Assembly: GCF_007830635.1 (NCBI RefSeq)
Contig: NZ_VLLA01000020.1
Location: forward strand, 1-64,000
Direction of reading: 5' to 3'
DNA length: 64,000 bases
DNA from: Bradyrhizobium huanghuaihaiense
GTDB lineage: Bacteria > Pseudomonadota > Alphaproteobacteria > Rhizobiales > Xanthobacteraceae
Part shown: in pieces, positions 49,579-57,968 of the stretch
Layout: each line of letters opens with the position of its first letter
Numbering within the stretch: the stretch's first letter is position 1
The notes under the pieces: generated by a model
What the model was told of the DNA's origin: nothing
The model's input: only the letters and a program-made list of their open reading frames with translations
Databases searched by the model: none
Made by a program: the position numbers and the translations under genes

Positions 49579-50316
49579 TTGCCCAAGCGAAACGCCACAG
49601 CAGCCGTGATCGGGGCCGGCGATTTCATCGGCTCCGAGATCGCCAAGAAATTCGCTGCGGAAGGGTTTTCGATCTTCGCCGGCCGCCGCAACGGCGACAA
49701 GCTGGCGCCACTGGTGAAGGACATCGAGGCCGCCGGCGGCGAGATCCACGCGCGATCACTCGATGCGCGCAAAGAGGATGAGGTCATCTCGTTCCTCGAG
49801 GACGCCGACAAGCACGCGCCACTTGAAGTGTGCATCTTCAACGTCGGGGCCAACGTCAATTTCCCGATCCTCGACACCACCGAGCGCGTGTTCCGGAAAG
49901 TGTGGGAGATGGCCTGCTATTCCGGCTTCCTCGCCGGGCGAGAGGCGGCGCGGCTGATGCTGTCGCGCGGCGGCGGCAACATCTTCTTCACCGGTGCGAC
50001 GGCCTCTTTGCGCGGCGGCAGCGGCTTTGCCGCCTTCGCGAGCGCCAAGTTCGGCCTGCGCGCGGTGGCGCAGGCGATGGCGCGCGAGCTCGGGCCGAAG
50101 AACATTCACGTGGCCCATCTCATCATCGATTCCGGCGTCGACACCGAATGGGTGCGGCAGCGCCGGCTCGAGGCGCTCGGGCCGAACGCGCTCGACAATC
50201 CCGATCTCCTGATGCCGCCGGGGTCGGTCGCGGACGCGTATTGGCAGCTCTACCAGCAGCCGAAGAGCGCCTGGACCTTCGAGATGGAGATCAGGCCGTT
50301 CGGAGAGAAATGGTGA
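49579..50316 (+). CDS. Short-chain dehydrogenase/reductase lacking the catalytic tyrosine
   Basis: A 245-residue Rossmann-fold protein. The nucleotide loop reads AVIGAGDFIGSEIAKKFAAEG, an altered TGxxxGxG. NVGANVNFP takes the place of NNAG, and the serine region reads FFTGATASLRGG. Where SDRs have YxxxK, it has FASAK (Phe for the catalytic Tyr). The start is TTG at 49579 with GGAGGAGG upstream. Glutathione- or cofactor-binding roles are possible; simple alcohol dehydrogenation is doubtful. Controlled probably by the divergent HxlR. The nitronate monooxygenase gene follows 64 bases later and may be cotranscribed. Confidence 0.8.
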   Translation: MPKRNATAAVIGAGDFIGSEIAKKFAAEGFSIFAGRRNGDKLAPLVKDIEAAGGEIHARSLDARKEDEVISFLEDADKHAPLEVCIFNVGANVNFPILDTTERVFRKVWEMACYSGFLAGREAARLMLSRGGGNIFFTGATASLRGGSGFAAFASAKFGLRAVAQAMARELGPKNIHVAHLIIDSGVDTEWVRQRRLEALGPNALDNPDLLMPPGSVADAYWQLYQQPKSAWTFEMEIRPFGEKW

Positions 50317-50380
50317 CCGCGACGCAGAAGTCCGGCTAGACTGATCCGAACACAAACCGAAAATCCGGGAGGAAACTTAC

Positions 50381-51382
50381 GTGAAGACCGCGATCACCGA
50401 ACTGTTCGGCATCGAGCACCCCATCATCCAGGGCGGCATGCATTTCGTCGGCTTTGCCGAGCTGGCGGCCGCAGTCTCGAATGCCGGCGGGCTCGGTATC
50501 ATCACGGGTCTCACACAGAAGACGCCGGAATTGCTGGCCAGGGAGATCGCGCGCTGCCGCGATATGACCGACAAGCCGTTCGGCGTGAACCTCACCTTCT
50601 TGCCGACCTTCTCGGCGCCGCGTTATCCGGAATATATTGCGGCCATCGTCGAAGGCGGAATCAAGGCGGTGGAGACCGCGGGCCGCAGCCCCGAACAATA
50701 CATGCCGGCGCTGAAAGCGGCCGGCATCAAGGTGATCCACAAATGCACGTCGGTCCGCCACTCGCTGAAGGCCGAACGCATCGGCTGCGACGCCGTCAGC
50801 GTCGACGGCTTCGAGTGCGGCGGCCATCCCGGCGAGGACGACATCCCCAACATGATCCTGCTGCCGCGCGCGGCGGAGGAGTTGAAGATCCCGTTCGTCG
50901 CCTCGGGCGGCATGGCCGACGGACGCAGCCTCGTCGCCGCGCTGTCGCTGGGCGCGGCCGGCATGAACATGGGCACGCGCTTCATCGCCACCAAGGAAGC
51001 CCCGGTGCATCAGAACGTGAAGAATGCGCTTGTCGCGGCCACCGAGCTCGACACGCGCCTGATCATGCGCGCTCTGCGCAACACCGAGCGCGTGCTGAAG
51101 AACGCCAATGTCGATCGCCTGCTCGAGATCGAGCGCGAGAAAGGCGCCAAGCTCACCATCGACGACATTCACGACCAGGTCGCGGGCGTCTATCCCAGGA
51201 TCATGCTGGACGGGCAGATGGACGCGGGTGCCTGGAGCTGCGGCATGGTCGCCGGCCTCATCCACGACATCCCCTCCTGCAAGGAACTCATCGATCGCAT
51301 CATGGACGAGGCGGAAACCATCATCCGAGGCCGCCTGATGGGGTTCCTGGATGGGACGGGTGCGACGCGAAAAGTCGCCTGA
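50381..51382 (+). CDS. Nitronate monooxygenase (2-nitropropane dioxygenase family)
   Basis: A 333-residue FMN-dependent TIM barrel that oxidises alkyl nitronates to carbonyls and nitrite. It starts MKTAITELFGIEHPIIQGGMHFVG with AAAVSNAGGLGIITG, and has VNLTFLP, KCTSVRHSLKAERIGCDAV, the HPGEDDIP region with GFECGGHPG, and FVASGGMADGRSLVAALSLGAAGMNMGTRF as flavin-binding elements. The start is GTG at 50381 with GGGAGG upstream. Also found in fatty acid and nitroalkane detoxification loci. Neighbouring SDR suggests a shared detoxification unit. Confidence 0.9.
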   Translation: MKTAITELFGIEHPIIQGGMHFVGFAELAAAVSNAGGLGIITGLTQKTPELLAREIARCRDMTDKPFGVNLTFLPTFSAPRYPEYIAAIVEGGIKAVETAGRSPEQYMPALKAAGIKVIHKCTSVRHSLKAERIGCDAVSVDGFECGGHPGEDDIPNMILLPRAAEELKIPFVASGGMADGRSLVAALSLGAAGMNMGTRFIATKEAPVHQNVKNALVAATELDTRLIMRALRNTERVLKNANVDRLLEIEREKGAKLTIDDIHDQVAGVYPRIMLDGQMDAGAWSCGMVAGLIHDIPSCKELIDRIMDEAETIIRGRLMGFLDGTGATRKVA

Positions 51383-51490
51383 CACCATCAAACTTCTTAA
51401 CCACGGCGGCAACCGGCCGCTGGAATTGCGCGCGACGCCTCCTAAATAGGGGTAAATTACCCCTTAATAATTCAATTTCAGGAGGCGTCC

Positions 51491-51910
51491 GTGGTCCTGA
51501 AAAGCGTTCCTTTGGCGGTTGCCGTTGCCCTCGTTGTCGCGTGGGGCGGTGTCGCGCGCGCTGACGACTACAAGCCTGACGAATATTTCGGTCTCGATCT
51601 CTCCAAGGCCGTGCTGTCGCCGAAGCGGCTCGGGCCCGAGACGCAGTTCGCACCGGTCGCGCTCGAGGCGAAGGGCGGCAACGAGGCGCAGGCGCGGATC
51701 GAGCCGATGGACGTGCCGAAGAAGATCGCAGCCGAACGCGTGCATGCGCCCGAGCCGAAGGTCGCGCATACCAGGAGCACGCAGCCCCGTGGCGCCGCCC
51801 GCGCCAAGCTCGCGCATCGCCGCGGCAATCCGCTTGACTCGCAGGCGATGGACACGCGCATTCAGACTTGGCCGTGCCGTACCGGCGGCATCTGCAACTG
51901 GAAGCGGTAG
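51491..51910 (+). CDS. Exported hypothetical protein
   Basis: A 139-residue protein with signal peptide MVLKSVPLAVAVALVVAWGGVARA and a proline, alanine and lysine-rich mature part (DDYKPDEYFGLDLSKAVLSPKRLG...). It ends with two cysteines in TWPCRTGGICNWKR, which could form a disulfide. The start is GTG at 51491 with GGAGGCG upstream. Function unknown. Confidence 0.65.
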   Translation: MVLKSVPLAVAVALVVAWGGVARADDYKPDEYFGLDLSKAVLSPKRLGPETQFAPVALEAKGGNEAQARIEPMDVPKKIAAERVHAPEPKVAHTRSTQPRGAARAKLAHRRGNPLDSQAMDTRIQTWPCRTGGICNWKR

Positions 51911-51930
51911 GCGCGACAGCGCGCCCTCTT

Positions 51931-52034
51931 CACCTCGCCCCGCCCGCGGGGAGAGGTCGGATTGCATCGAAGATGCAATCCGGGTGAGGGGGACTCTCCG
52001 CGAGTCCAACTCTCTCCCCGCAAGCGGGGCGAGG
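51931..52034. repeat. REP-like palindromic element, family C
   Basis: CACCTCGCCCCGCCCGCGGGG at the left faces CCCCGCAAGCGGGGCGAGG at the right. GGATTGCATC-GAA-GATGCAATCC (51959-51981) is a perfect inner hairpin, and GGACTCTCCGCGAGTCC is another. Together these fill the gap 51911-52171; the remainder shows nothing. Confidence 0.75.
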
Positions 52035-52171
52035 AAGCGCACCACCGCCGCGGCTGCATCTCGCACCGTCATCCGCGCGTCGCAAAACCGTAGGCGCGGA
52101 GTCAAAAAACCGTAAGCTGGGAGTCAAGGAGCGCAGGCACCTTCCGTCGCGATTCGACGAAGGTCTCCTGA

Positions 52172-53746
52172 ATGGCAACGCTCCGCGCCCCGCGCGCATG
52201 GACCCGGCGGCAATTCCTGGTCCGCTCGACTTCAAGCCTCGCCGTCGCCGCGCTCGGCACGCTCGCAACGCCCCGCATCAGCCGCACCGCCGACCGCCCC
52301 CAGATCGCGGGCGGCATCCAGTCTGGCGACGTCTCGGATGGGTCTGCCGTGGTCTGGGCGCGCGCGGATCGGGCCGCACGGATGCATGTGGAGTGCTCGA
52401 CCACAGAGAGCTTCAAGACCATCATTGCGTCGGCCTCGCGCGACGCTCTGCCGGATGCAGATTTCACCTCAAAACTGTTGCTGGATGATCTGCCGCCCGG
52501 GCAGGACATCTTCTATCGCGTCCGCTTCGACGACATCGCCACGGGTATCGCCGGTGAAAGCCGCACCGGCCATTTCCGCACCGCGCCGGCCTCAGGCCGG
52601 TCGATCTCGTTCCTGTGGTCCGGCGACACCGCGGGACAGGGCTGGGGCATCGACGTCGCGCGCGGCGGCTACCGCAGTTATCGTACCATGCTCGACAACC
52701 GTCCTGATTTCTTCATCCATTCCGGCGATCACATCTACGCCGACTGCACGATTCCTTCCGAGCAGAAGCTGCCGAACGGCCAGATCTGGCGCAACATCGT
52801 CACGGAGGAAAAGGCCGAGGTCGCGCACACGCTGGTGCAGTTCCGTGGCAATTACAGGTACAACCACCTCGACGAGCACTTTCGCGCCTTCCACGCGAAC
52901 GTGCCGATGTTCGCCCAGTGGGACGATCACGAGGTCACCAACGACTGGTCGCCGTCCGGCAGCTACGACGATGCGGGCTTCGAGGACGACGGCACGACGC
53001 GCCTGGTCGCGCGCGCCCGCCGCGCATTTTTCGACTTCATGCCGATCCGCGACATCGGCGCGCGGCAGGGCCGGGTCTATCGTAAGATCGCCTACGGCCC
53101 GCTGCTCGACGTCTTCATGATCGACATGCGCAGCTATCGCGACGACAGCTGGAACAAGGGCGAGGATCACCGCGGCTGGATTCTCGGCGCCGAGCAGCTC
53201 GCCTGGCTGAAGCGAGAACTCGCCGCCTCACGCGCGACCTGGAAGGTGATCGCGGCCGATCTGCCGATCGGCCTCATCAGCCTCGACGCGGTCGCGCTCG
53301 GCGATGGTCCACCGGACCGGCGCGAGCACGAGATTGCCGATCTGCTCTCTTCCATCAAACGCGACGGCATCCGCAACATCGTCTGGCTCACCGCCGACAT
53401 GCACTACACGGCCGCGCATTATTACGATCCGGGCAAGGCCCAGTTCCAGGATTTTGAGCCGTTCTGGGAGTTCGTCTCCGGCCCGCTGCATGCCGGCACC
53501 TGGGGTACGGGCGAGCTCGACAACACCTTTGGTCCGGTCGCGATGTACCAGAACGGTTGCAGTGAGGCGCAGGGCGAGAATCTCGCGCCGTGCTTCGGCC
53601 TGCAATTCTTCGGCCGTGTCGACATCGACGGCGCGAGCGGCGTGATGACCGTGACCCTGAAGGACGTCGACAATCGCGACCTCTGGTCGGTCGACATCGT
53701 GCCGCAGCCACAGGCGCGTCCGGCGGTGGTTGCGCAGCACTCCTGA
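52172..53746 (+). CDS. phoD: PhoD-type alkaline phosphatase/phosphodiesterase
   Basis: A 524-residue Tat-exported metallophosphatase. The leader holds the twin arginine TRRQFLVRST followed by LAVAALGTLAT. An N-terminal PhoD_N beta domain (GGIQSGDVSDGSAVVWARAD) leads to the metallophosphatase core with WSGDTAGQGWG, IHSGDHIYADC, AQWDDHEVTNDW, MIDMRSYRDD and LTADMHYTAAHYY. It frees phosphate from organic esters in the periplasm using Ca and Fe. No Pho box could be assigned by eye. Confidence 0.9.
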   Translation: MATLRAPRAWTRRQFLVRSTSSLAVAALGTLATPRISRTADRPQIAGGIQSGDVSDGSAVVWARADRAARMHVECSTTESFKTIIASASRDALPDADFTSKLLLDDLPPGQDIFYRVRFDDIATGIAGESRTGHFRTAPASGRSISFLWSGDTAGQGWGIDVARGGYRSYRTMLDNRPDFFIHSGDHIYADCTIPSEQKLPNGQIWRNIVTEEKAEVAHTLVQFRGNYRYNHLDEHFRAFHANVPMFAQWDDHEVTNDWSPSGSYDDAGFEDDGTTRLVARARRAFFDFMPIRDIGARQGRVYRKIAYGPLLDVFMIDMRSYRDDSWNKGEDHRGWILGAEQLAWLKRELAASRATWKVIAADLPIGLISLDAVALGDGPPDRREHEIADLLSSIKRDGIRNIVWLTADMHYTAAHYYDPGKAQFQDFEPFWEFVSGPLHAGTWGTGELDNTFGPVAMYQNGCSEAQGENLAPCFGLQFFGRVDIDGASGVMTVTLKDVDNRDLWSVDIVPQPQARPAVVAQHS

Positions 53747-53893
53747 GGTGCGCTAACCCGATCTTGATTGGCCGCCCCGCGTCGTCCGCGCTATGCTGGC
53801 CGTTCCCGCCACCTCTTTTCCATCACCGAAGAGTCTGCTCACGCGGTATCGCCGCGTGCATCCGGCGGGTTGAAATACGTCAGGAGCCTGTTC

Positions 53894-54712
53894 ATGGATT
53901 ATCTGAAGACACAGGGCATCAGCATGCCCAAGCTCGGCCTCGGTACCTTCCGCATGCAGGGCGATGCCTGCCGGGCGGCGGTCGAGAGCGCGCTCGCGAT
54001 CGGCTATCGCCACATCGACACCGCCGAGATGTACGCCAACGAAGAGGCGATCGGCGCCGCGCTTGCCGCAGCTCGCCTGCCGCGCGCCGAGCTGCACGTC
54101 ACGACAAAGGTCTGGCACGAGAACCTCAATCCCGACGCGATCCGCCGTGCCTTCGACGCCAGCCTGACGAAGCTGCGGCTCGATCATGTCGATCTCTATC
54201 TCGTGCACTGGCCGTCGAAATCCGCGAACTGGGGCGCGGTGTTCGAGACCTTGATGAAGCTGAAGGAGGAGGGACGCACGCGAGCGATCGGCGTTGCCAA
54301 CTTCACCACCGCACTGCTCAAAACAGCGGTCGAGGACATCAAGGCGCCTATCGCCTGCAACCAGATCGAATATCACGCGATGCTCGATCAATCGAAGGTG
54401 CTGGCCTATCTCAAGCCCAAGTCGATCCCGCTGGTCGCCTATTGCCCGCTGGCGCAGGGGCGTATCGCGTCGGACCCGGTGCTGGCCGAGATCGGCGACA
54501 AACACAATGCGACTGCGGCACAAGTCGCGCTGAAATGGCTGCTCGACCAGGACGGCGTCGCCGCGATCCCGAAGGCCTCGCGCCGCGAGAGCCAGCAGGC
54601 CAATCTCGATGCGCTGAAGATCACGCTCGACGAGGCCGACCGCAAGAAAATCGCGGCGCTCCCAAAGGACAGGCGCTGCGTCAATCCGGGTTTTGCGCCG
54701 GCGTGGGATTAG
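53894..54712 (+). CDS. Aldo/keto reductase
   Basis: A 272-residue NADPH-dependent TIM-barrel reductase of the DkgB/2,5-diketo-gluconate type. The catalytic tetrad is visible: Asp and Tyr in HIDTAEMYANE, Lys in TTKVWHEN, His in LYLVHWP. Cofactor contacts are IGVANFTTA, NQIEYHA and IPKASRRE. It reduces aldehydes or methylglyoxal-like compounds. The ATG at 53894 is chosen since MPKLGLGTFRM follows normally. A bidirectional terminator follows. Confidence 0.9.
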   Translation: MDYLKTQGISMPKLGLGTFRMQGDACRAAVESALAIGYRHIDTAEMYANEEAIGAALAAARLPRAELHVTTKVWHENLNPDAIRRAFDASLTKLRLDHVDLYLVHWPSKSANWGAVFETLMKLKEEGRTRAIGVANFTTALLKTAVEDIKAPIACNQIEYHAMLDQSKVLAYLKPKSIPLVAYCPLAQGRIASDPVLAEIGDKHNATAAQVALKWLLDQDGVAAIPKASRRESQQANLDALKITLDEADRKKIAALPKDRRCVNPGFAPAWD

Positions 54713-54736
54713 CCAAACGCATGTCGTAAGCGCAAA

Positions 54737-54762
54737 GAAATGGCCCCGTGAGGGGCCATTTC
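54737..54762. terminator. Bidirectional terminator
   Basis: GAAATGGCCCC and GGGGCCATTTC form a perfect 11-base stem with a GTGA loop between the two convergent genes. Confidence 0.8.
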
Positions 54763-54779
54763 CACGTTTGCGTTGCGCA

Positions 54780-55010
54780 TTAGTCCCAGTGGTGATGGCG
54801 ATGGCTGCGCTTGATCACGACGACCCGATCGCCATGATGACGCCAGCCACGATGCCAGCCGTGGTCACGATGCATGCCGTATTCGGCACGCGCGGCGTAC
54901 GGGCCGTGGTGATGACCACGCTTGATCACCACCGTCTCCGCGCTCGCCAGCGTCGGCGCTGCGATCGCGAGCACGCCAAGAGCGGCAACCACATAACCAA
55001 GCTTCTTCAT
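54780..55010 (-). CDS. Small secreted histidine-rich protein
   Basis: A 76-residue protein. Signal peptide MKKLGYVVAALGVLAIAAPTLASA is followed by a mature part packed with His, Arg and Trp (KRGHHHGPYAAR, MHRDHGWHRGWRHHGD, SHRHHHWD). It may bind metal ions in the periplasm. KRGHHHG and KRSHRHHH each follow VVVIKR or TVVIKR, an internal repeat. EcfG-like promoter upstream. The ATG at 55010 has GGAGGACA just before it; 55037 is an in-frame alternative. Confidence 0.75.
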   Translation of the reverse strand: MKKLGYVVAALGVLAIAAPTLASAETVVIKRGHHHGPYAARAEYGMHRDHGWHRGWRHHGDRVVVIKRSHRHHHWD

Positions 55011-55040
55011 GATGTCCTCCTCCAATCGAATGCCCATTTA

Positions 55041-55065
55041 AACTGCGCATTCGGGTGAACGTTCC
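55041..55065 (-). promoter_or_regulatory. EcfG-like promoter
   Basis: Minus strand: GGAAC, 16 bases, AGTT, 30 bases before the ATG at 55010. Confidence 0.5.
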
Positions 55066-55163
55066 GGAGGAATCGCAGGAGAATTCTGAACGGATGTTCA
55101 GACAGAGCATGGTTTGGAAAAGTGTGGAGCGGCTTTCCGAAAGATCATGCTCAAAAGGAATGC

Positions 55164-55616
55164 TCAATCGCAGCGCTGCTGCACGGGCGTCGGCACGCCC
55201 GTGGCGACGTATTTGCCGTCCCTGATCGTGTATTCGCCGCGCTCGCTGCGATTGTAGATCGCGCGCAGGCTGCCGTCCTTGTCCAGCAGCAGCCCGAATT
55301 CGCGGGCCTGATGCAGCGAGGGGAAGTACACCATCACAGTGAGCACGCCTTCGGCATTGACGGTGGCGGACACGACCTCGTTCTCGTCCCTGGCATCGCC
55401 GAAATTGCGCCGATACATCACCCGGCCGTCCGTCCGGATCTCGTAGGTCAGGAGCGCGCCTTTGTCGCGGTCTGGCCTGACAGCGCAATCGACCGCCCAT
55501 GAGCCGAGCAGGCCCCATTGCTCGACAGTCGCCGCAAGCGTATCCGCGCGCGCCAGGGGTATGAAAGCAACCCATAGCAATGCAGCCGTGGTCCAGCGGC
55601 TCAAACAACGCATCAT
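55164..55616 (-). CDS. Exported hypothetical protein
   Basis: A 150-residue protein with a signal peptide (MMRCLSRWTTAALLWVAFIPLARA) and a mature beta-rich part (WGLLGSWAVDCAVRPDRD, LTYEIRTDGRVMYRRNFG) ending GVPTPVQQRCD. Two cysteines could form a disulfide. GSWAVDC recurs in exported rhizobial proteins of unknown role. The ATG at 55616 gives the signal peptide its normal length. Confidence 0.65.
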   Translation of the reverse strand: MMRCLSRWTTAALLWVAFIPLARADTLAATVEQWGLLGSWAVDCAVRPDRDKGALLTYEIRTDGRVMYRRNFGDARDENEVVSATVNAEGVLTVMVYFPSLHQAREFGLLLDKDGSLRAIYNRSERGEYTIRDGKYVATGVPTPVQQRCD

Positions 55617-55701
55617 GTCCCGAAAAGCCCCGCCTCGAAGAATTCCAAAGTTTAGCATCCCGGGCGCGGCCGTCCACGCCAGCTGCCGATCGCGCGCGAA
55701 T

Positions 55702-55715
55702 TTGATCCGCGTCAA
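55702..55715. promoter_or_regulatory. FixK2/FNR-like box
   Basis: TTGATCCGCGTCAA matches TTGA-N6-TCAA. Its centre is 32 bases before ATG 55741 (65 before ATG 55774) and 92 before the divergent ATG at 55616. If it activates the XRE gene, translation would have to begin at 55774. Confidence 0.5.
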
Positions 55716-55740
55716 TGAGGCCGGCCGTGGCGGGGGTAGG

Positions 55741-56046
55741 ATGGCAGCTCCGAAGGCGAACGTGGATACACCAATGCTGAATCAAGTCATGGATTTTGCG
55801 GGCGAAGTGCTGCCGGGGAGCTGCGCCGTGCCGCCCTATTCGGAGACCGCGTTTCTGGCCGAGCTGGGCGATCGCCTGAGGTCCTCGCGCACCCGCTGCG
55901 ACTTGTCGCGCCGTGAGCTGGCCCGCCGCTCCGGGATTTCCGAGCGCTACATCGCCCAGATCGAGGCCGGCAAGGGTAACGTCTCGATCGTCCTGCTGCT
56001 GCGGCTGGCCTCCGCGATCCACAGCAGCCAACCACAGGCGGCCTGA
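55741..56046 (+). CDS. XRE-family regulator, BoxR-like DNA-binding part only
   Basis: A 101-residue helix-turn-helix protein. The DNA-binding part LGDRLRSSRTRCDLSRRELARRSGISERYIAQIEAGKGNVSIVLLLRLASAI closely resembles the N-terminus of BoxR/BzdR regulators of benzoyl-CoA pathways, which continue into a shikimate-kinase-like sensor domain. Here the chain stops ten residues later. It is either a truncated copy or a short regulator in its own right. Start uncertain: ATG 55741 or ATG 55774. A FixK-like box is just upstream. Confidence 0.7.
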   Translation: MAAPKANVDTPMLNQVMDFAGEVLPGSCAVPPYSETAFLAELGDRLRSSRTRCDLSRRELARRSGISERYIAQIEAGKGNVSIVLLLRLASAIHSSQPQAA

Positions 56047-56054
56047 CGCTCCCT

Positions 56055-57287
56055 TCAGGCCCGCTTCTCGACATTGGCGCTGCGCGCCGGCACGCCGAAC
56101 TCCCTGCGGCAGACCTCGGCCAGCACGGCGACGCCTTCGCGGATCTGCTGATGCGTGGGGCTTGCAAAGCAGAGCCTGAGGCGCGAGCTCGAATGGCTCT
56201 TGTTGGTCGACCATTCCGGTCCGGGATTGATCGAGACGCCGGCGGCCAGTGCAGCCTGATAGAGTTTGAGCGTATCGACCTGCTCGGGCAGCTTCACCCA
56301 GAGGAAGATGCCGCCCTTGGGCTCCTCGAACTCGGCGGCCGTGCCGAACTGCTCGTTCAGGGCTTCCATCAGCGTGTCGAGCTTGGTGCGCAGCGCCTTG
56401 GTCAGGGCCGGCACGTGGGTCGAAAAATGCGGCTTGCAATAGGCCGCCAGCACCATCTGCTCGAGCGCCCCCGAGCCGGCATCCGTCTTCAGTGACAGCA
56501 TCCGCGACATCACACCCCAGGGCGCGACGATGAAACCGACGCGCAGCGCCGGCGCGATCGATTTCGAGAACGAGCCGATATGGATCACCCCGCCGCTCGG
56601 GCTCATCGCGTGGATCGCCGGCGGCCGCTGGCCCGACCAGACCAGGTCGGCATAGCAATCGTCCTCGAAGATCGGAACGCCGTATTCGGCCGCGAGCCGC
56701 ACTAGCTCCGCGCGGCGGCTCTCCGGCATGATGCTGCCGGTTGGGTTCTGCACCGTCGGGATGGTGTAGATGTATTTCGGGCGGATGCCGCGGCTCTTCA
56801 GATCGGCCAGAGCCGTCGCCAGCGCGTCCATGCGCATGCCGTCGCTGTCGAGGGGAATGCCGACGACGTTGACGCCGAGCCGCGCCAGGCGTGTCAGCGA
56901 GCCTTGATAGCTGTCCTGCTCGAAGATCACGGTGTCGCCGCGCGTCAGCAGCGTGTTGTTGACGAGGTCCAGTGCCTGGAGTGATCCCGAGACGATCAGG
57001 AGATCGTCGACCGTGCAGTTGATGCCGGCATCGCGCTTCAGTTTTGTCACCAGGAATTCGCGCAAGGGAAGGTAGCCCTGCGGGCCGTGCGCCAGACCGT
57101 AAGTGGCGAGCGAGCGGCCTTCGCGCCGCAGCACCGTGTTGGTCGCCTCGATCAATTCGTCGAGCGGCACTTGCTCGGAATCATTGTTGCCCCCGACAAA
57201 GCTGTATTTGGCAAGGCCCGTCCAGCGCGCAGTCGGGGCCGGCAGCCCTGCGGGAAACAGGGGGGCGAAATCGAAGCTGGACGTCAT
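56055..57287 (-). CDS. PLP-dependent aminotransferase, class I/II (LysN/2-aminoadipate type)
   Basis: A 410-residue fold-type I aminotransferase. YGLAHGPQGYLPLREFL is the mark of the MocR/LysN group, VSGSLQALDLV and PTVQNPTGS bind cofactor, DDCYADLVW carries the Asp and Tyr, and the Schiff-base lysine lies in GSFSKSIAPALRVGF. It has no N-terminal HTH, so it is an enzyme, not a MocR regulator. Amino donor probably 2-aminoadipate, an aromatic or a branched-chain amino acid. Convergent with the XRE gene, eight bases apart. Confidence 0.88.
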   Translation of the reverse strand: MTSSFDFAPLFPAGLPAPTARWTGLAKYSFVGGNNDSEQVPLDELIEATNTVLRREGRSLATYGLAHGPQGYLPLREFLVTKLKRDAGINCTVDDLLIVSGSLQALDLVNNTLLTRGDTVIFEQDSYQGSLTRLARLGVNVVGIPLDSDGMRMDALATALADLKSRGIRPKYIYTIPTVQNPTGSIMPESRRAELVRLAAEYGVPIFEDDCYADLVWSGQRPPAIHAMSPSGGVIHIGSFSKSIAPALRVGFIVAPWGVMSRMLSLKTDAGSGALEQMVLAAYCKPHFSTHVPALTKALRTKLDTLMEALNEQFGTAAEFEEPKGGIFLWVKLPEQVDTLKLYQAALAAGVSINPGPEWSTNKSHSSSRLRLCFASPTHQQIREGVAVLAEVCRREFGVPARSANVEKRA

Positions 57288-57373
57288 GGGAGCGTTCCTC
57301 GTCTTGTTTTTGTTGAGCCGGCCGGCGTTGCGCCGGCGGCCTTACGTCTTGCGGCCGCCCGGGGCGGACGGTC

Positions 57374-57901
57374 TTATTTCTTTCCAACCGTCCGGGTCGG
57401 ACGTCCCTGGCTGATGAAAGCGTAATGCGCATTGGCGACGCCGCCAACCATCAAGGCCTCGACCGCCGGCTCGGCGATCTCGCCGGTTGAGGCCCAGTCG
57501 ACGATGAAATTGGCGCCTGTGCCGCCGCGCACGTCGTCGGTCGGGATGAAGATCGAGACGGTGGCGAGGGGCCTCAAGGCCACCGGCGCCTTCAGATAGC
57601 TCTCGACCTGCTTGCCTGCGGTGTCGAAATAGGCGATGCGTTTGAGCACCAGGGCTTGCGTCTCGGAGGCGTTGTGGACGCTCAATGTCACCGAGAAATC
57701 GACGCGCAGCTTGCCCTGGCTCATCGCAACGCTGGAATAGGCCGGCACGTAGAACCCGCCGGAGACGGCGAGTTCCTCCTTCGGCAGCGCAGTGAGCGAA
57801 TCGGCAAAACTCTGCTCGATATTGACCTTGGGTTGCGCTGCGGCCGGCAAGACGGACGCGAATGGACCCAGCAGGGCTATCAACCAGAGCACGAACCGCA
57901 T
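57374..57901 (-). CDS. Exported DUF3124 protein
   Basis: A 175-residue protein. A signal peptide (MRFVLWLIALLGPFASVLPAAAQ) is followed by a beta-sandwich-like mature part with VSGGFYVPAYSSVAMSQGKLRVDFSVTLSVHNAS, and FIPTDDVRGGTGANFIVDW, the DUF3124 core. Probably periplasmic. The start is the ATG at 57901, which places the signal at the N-terminus. Divergent from the antiporter gene, 67 bases away. Confidence 0.85.
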   Translation of the reverse strand: MRFVLWLIALLGPFASVLPAAAQPKVNIEQSFADSLTALPKEELAVSGGFYVPAYSSVAMSQGKLRVDFSVTLSVHNASETQALVLKRIAYFDTAGKQVESYLKAPVALRPLATVSIFIPTDDVRGGTGANFIVDWASTGEIAEPAVEALMVGGVANAHYAFISQGRPTRTVGKK

Positions 57902-57968
57902 GTGACGAATTGCTCGCTTGCCGCGCTGCACTCGGTCACTAGGGTGCGGCAAAACGGACCAATTTGGC

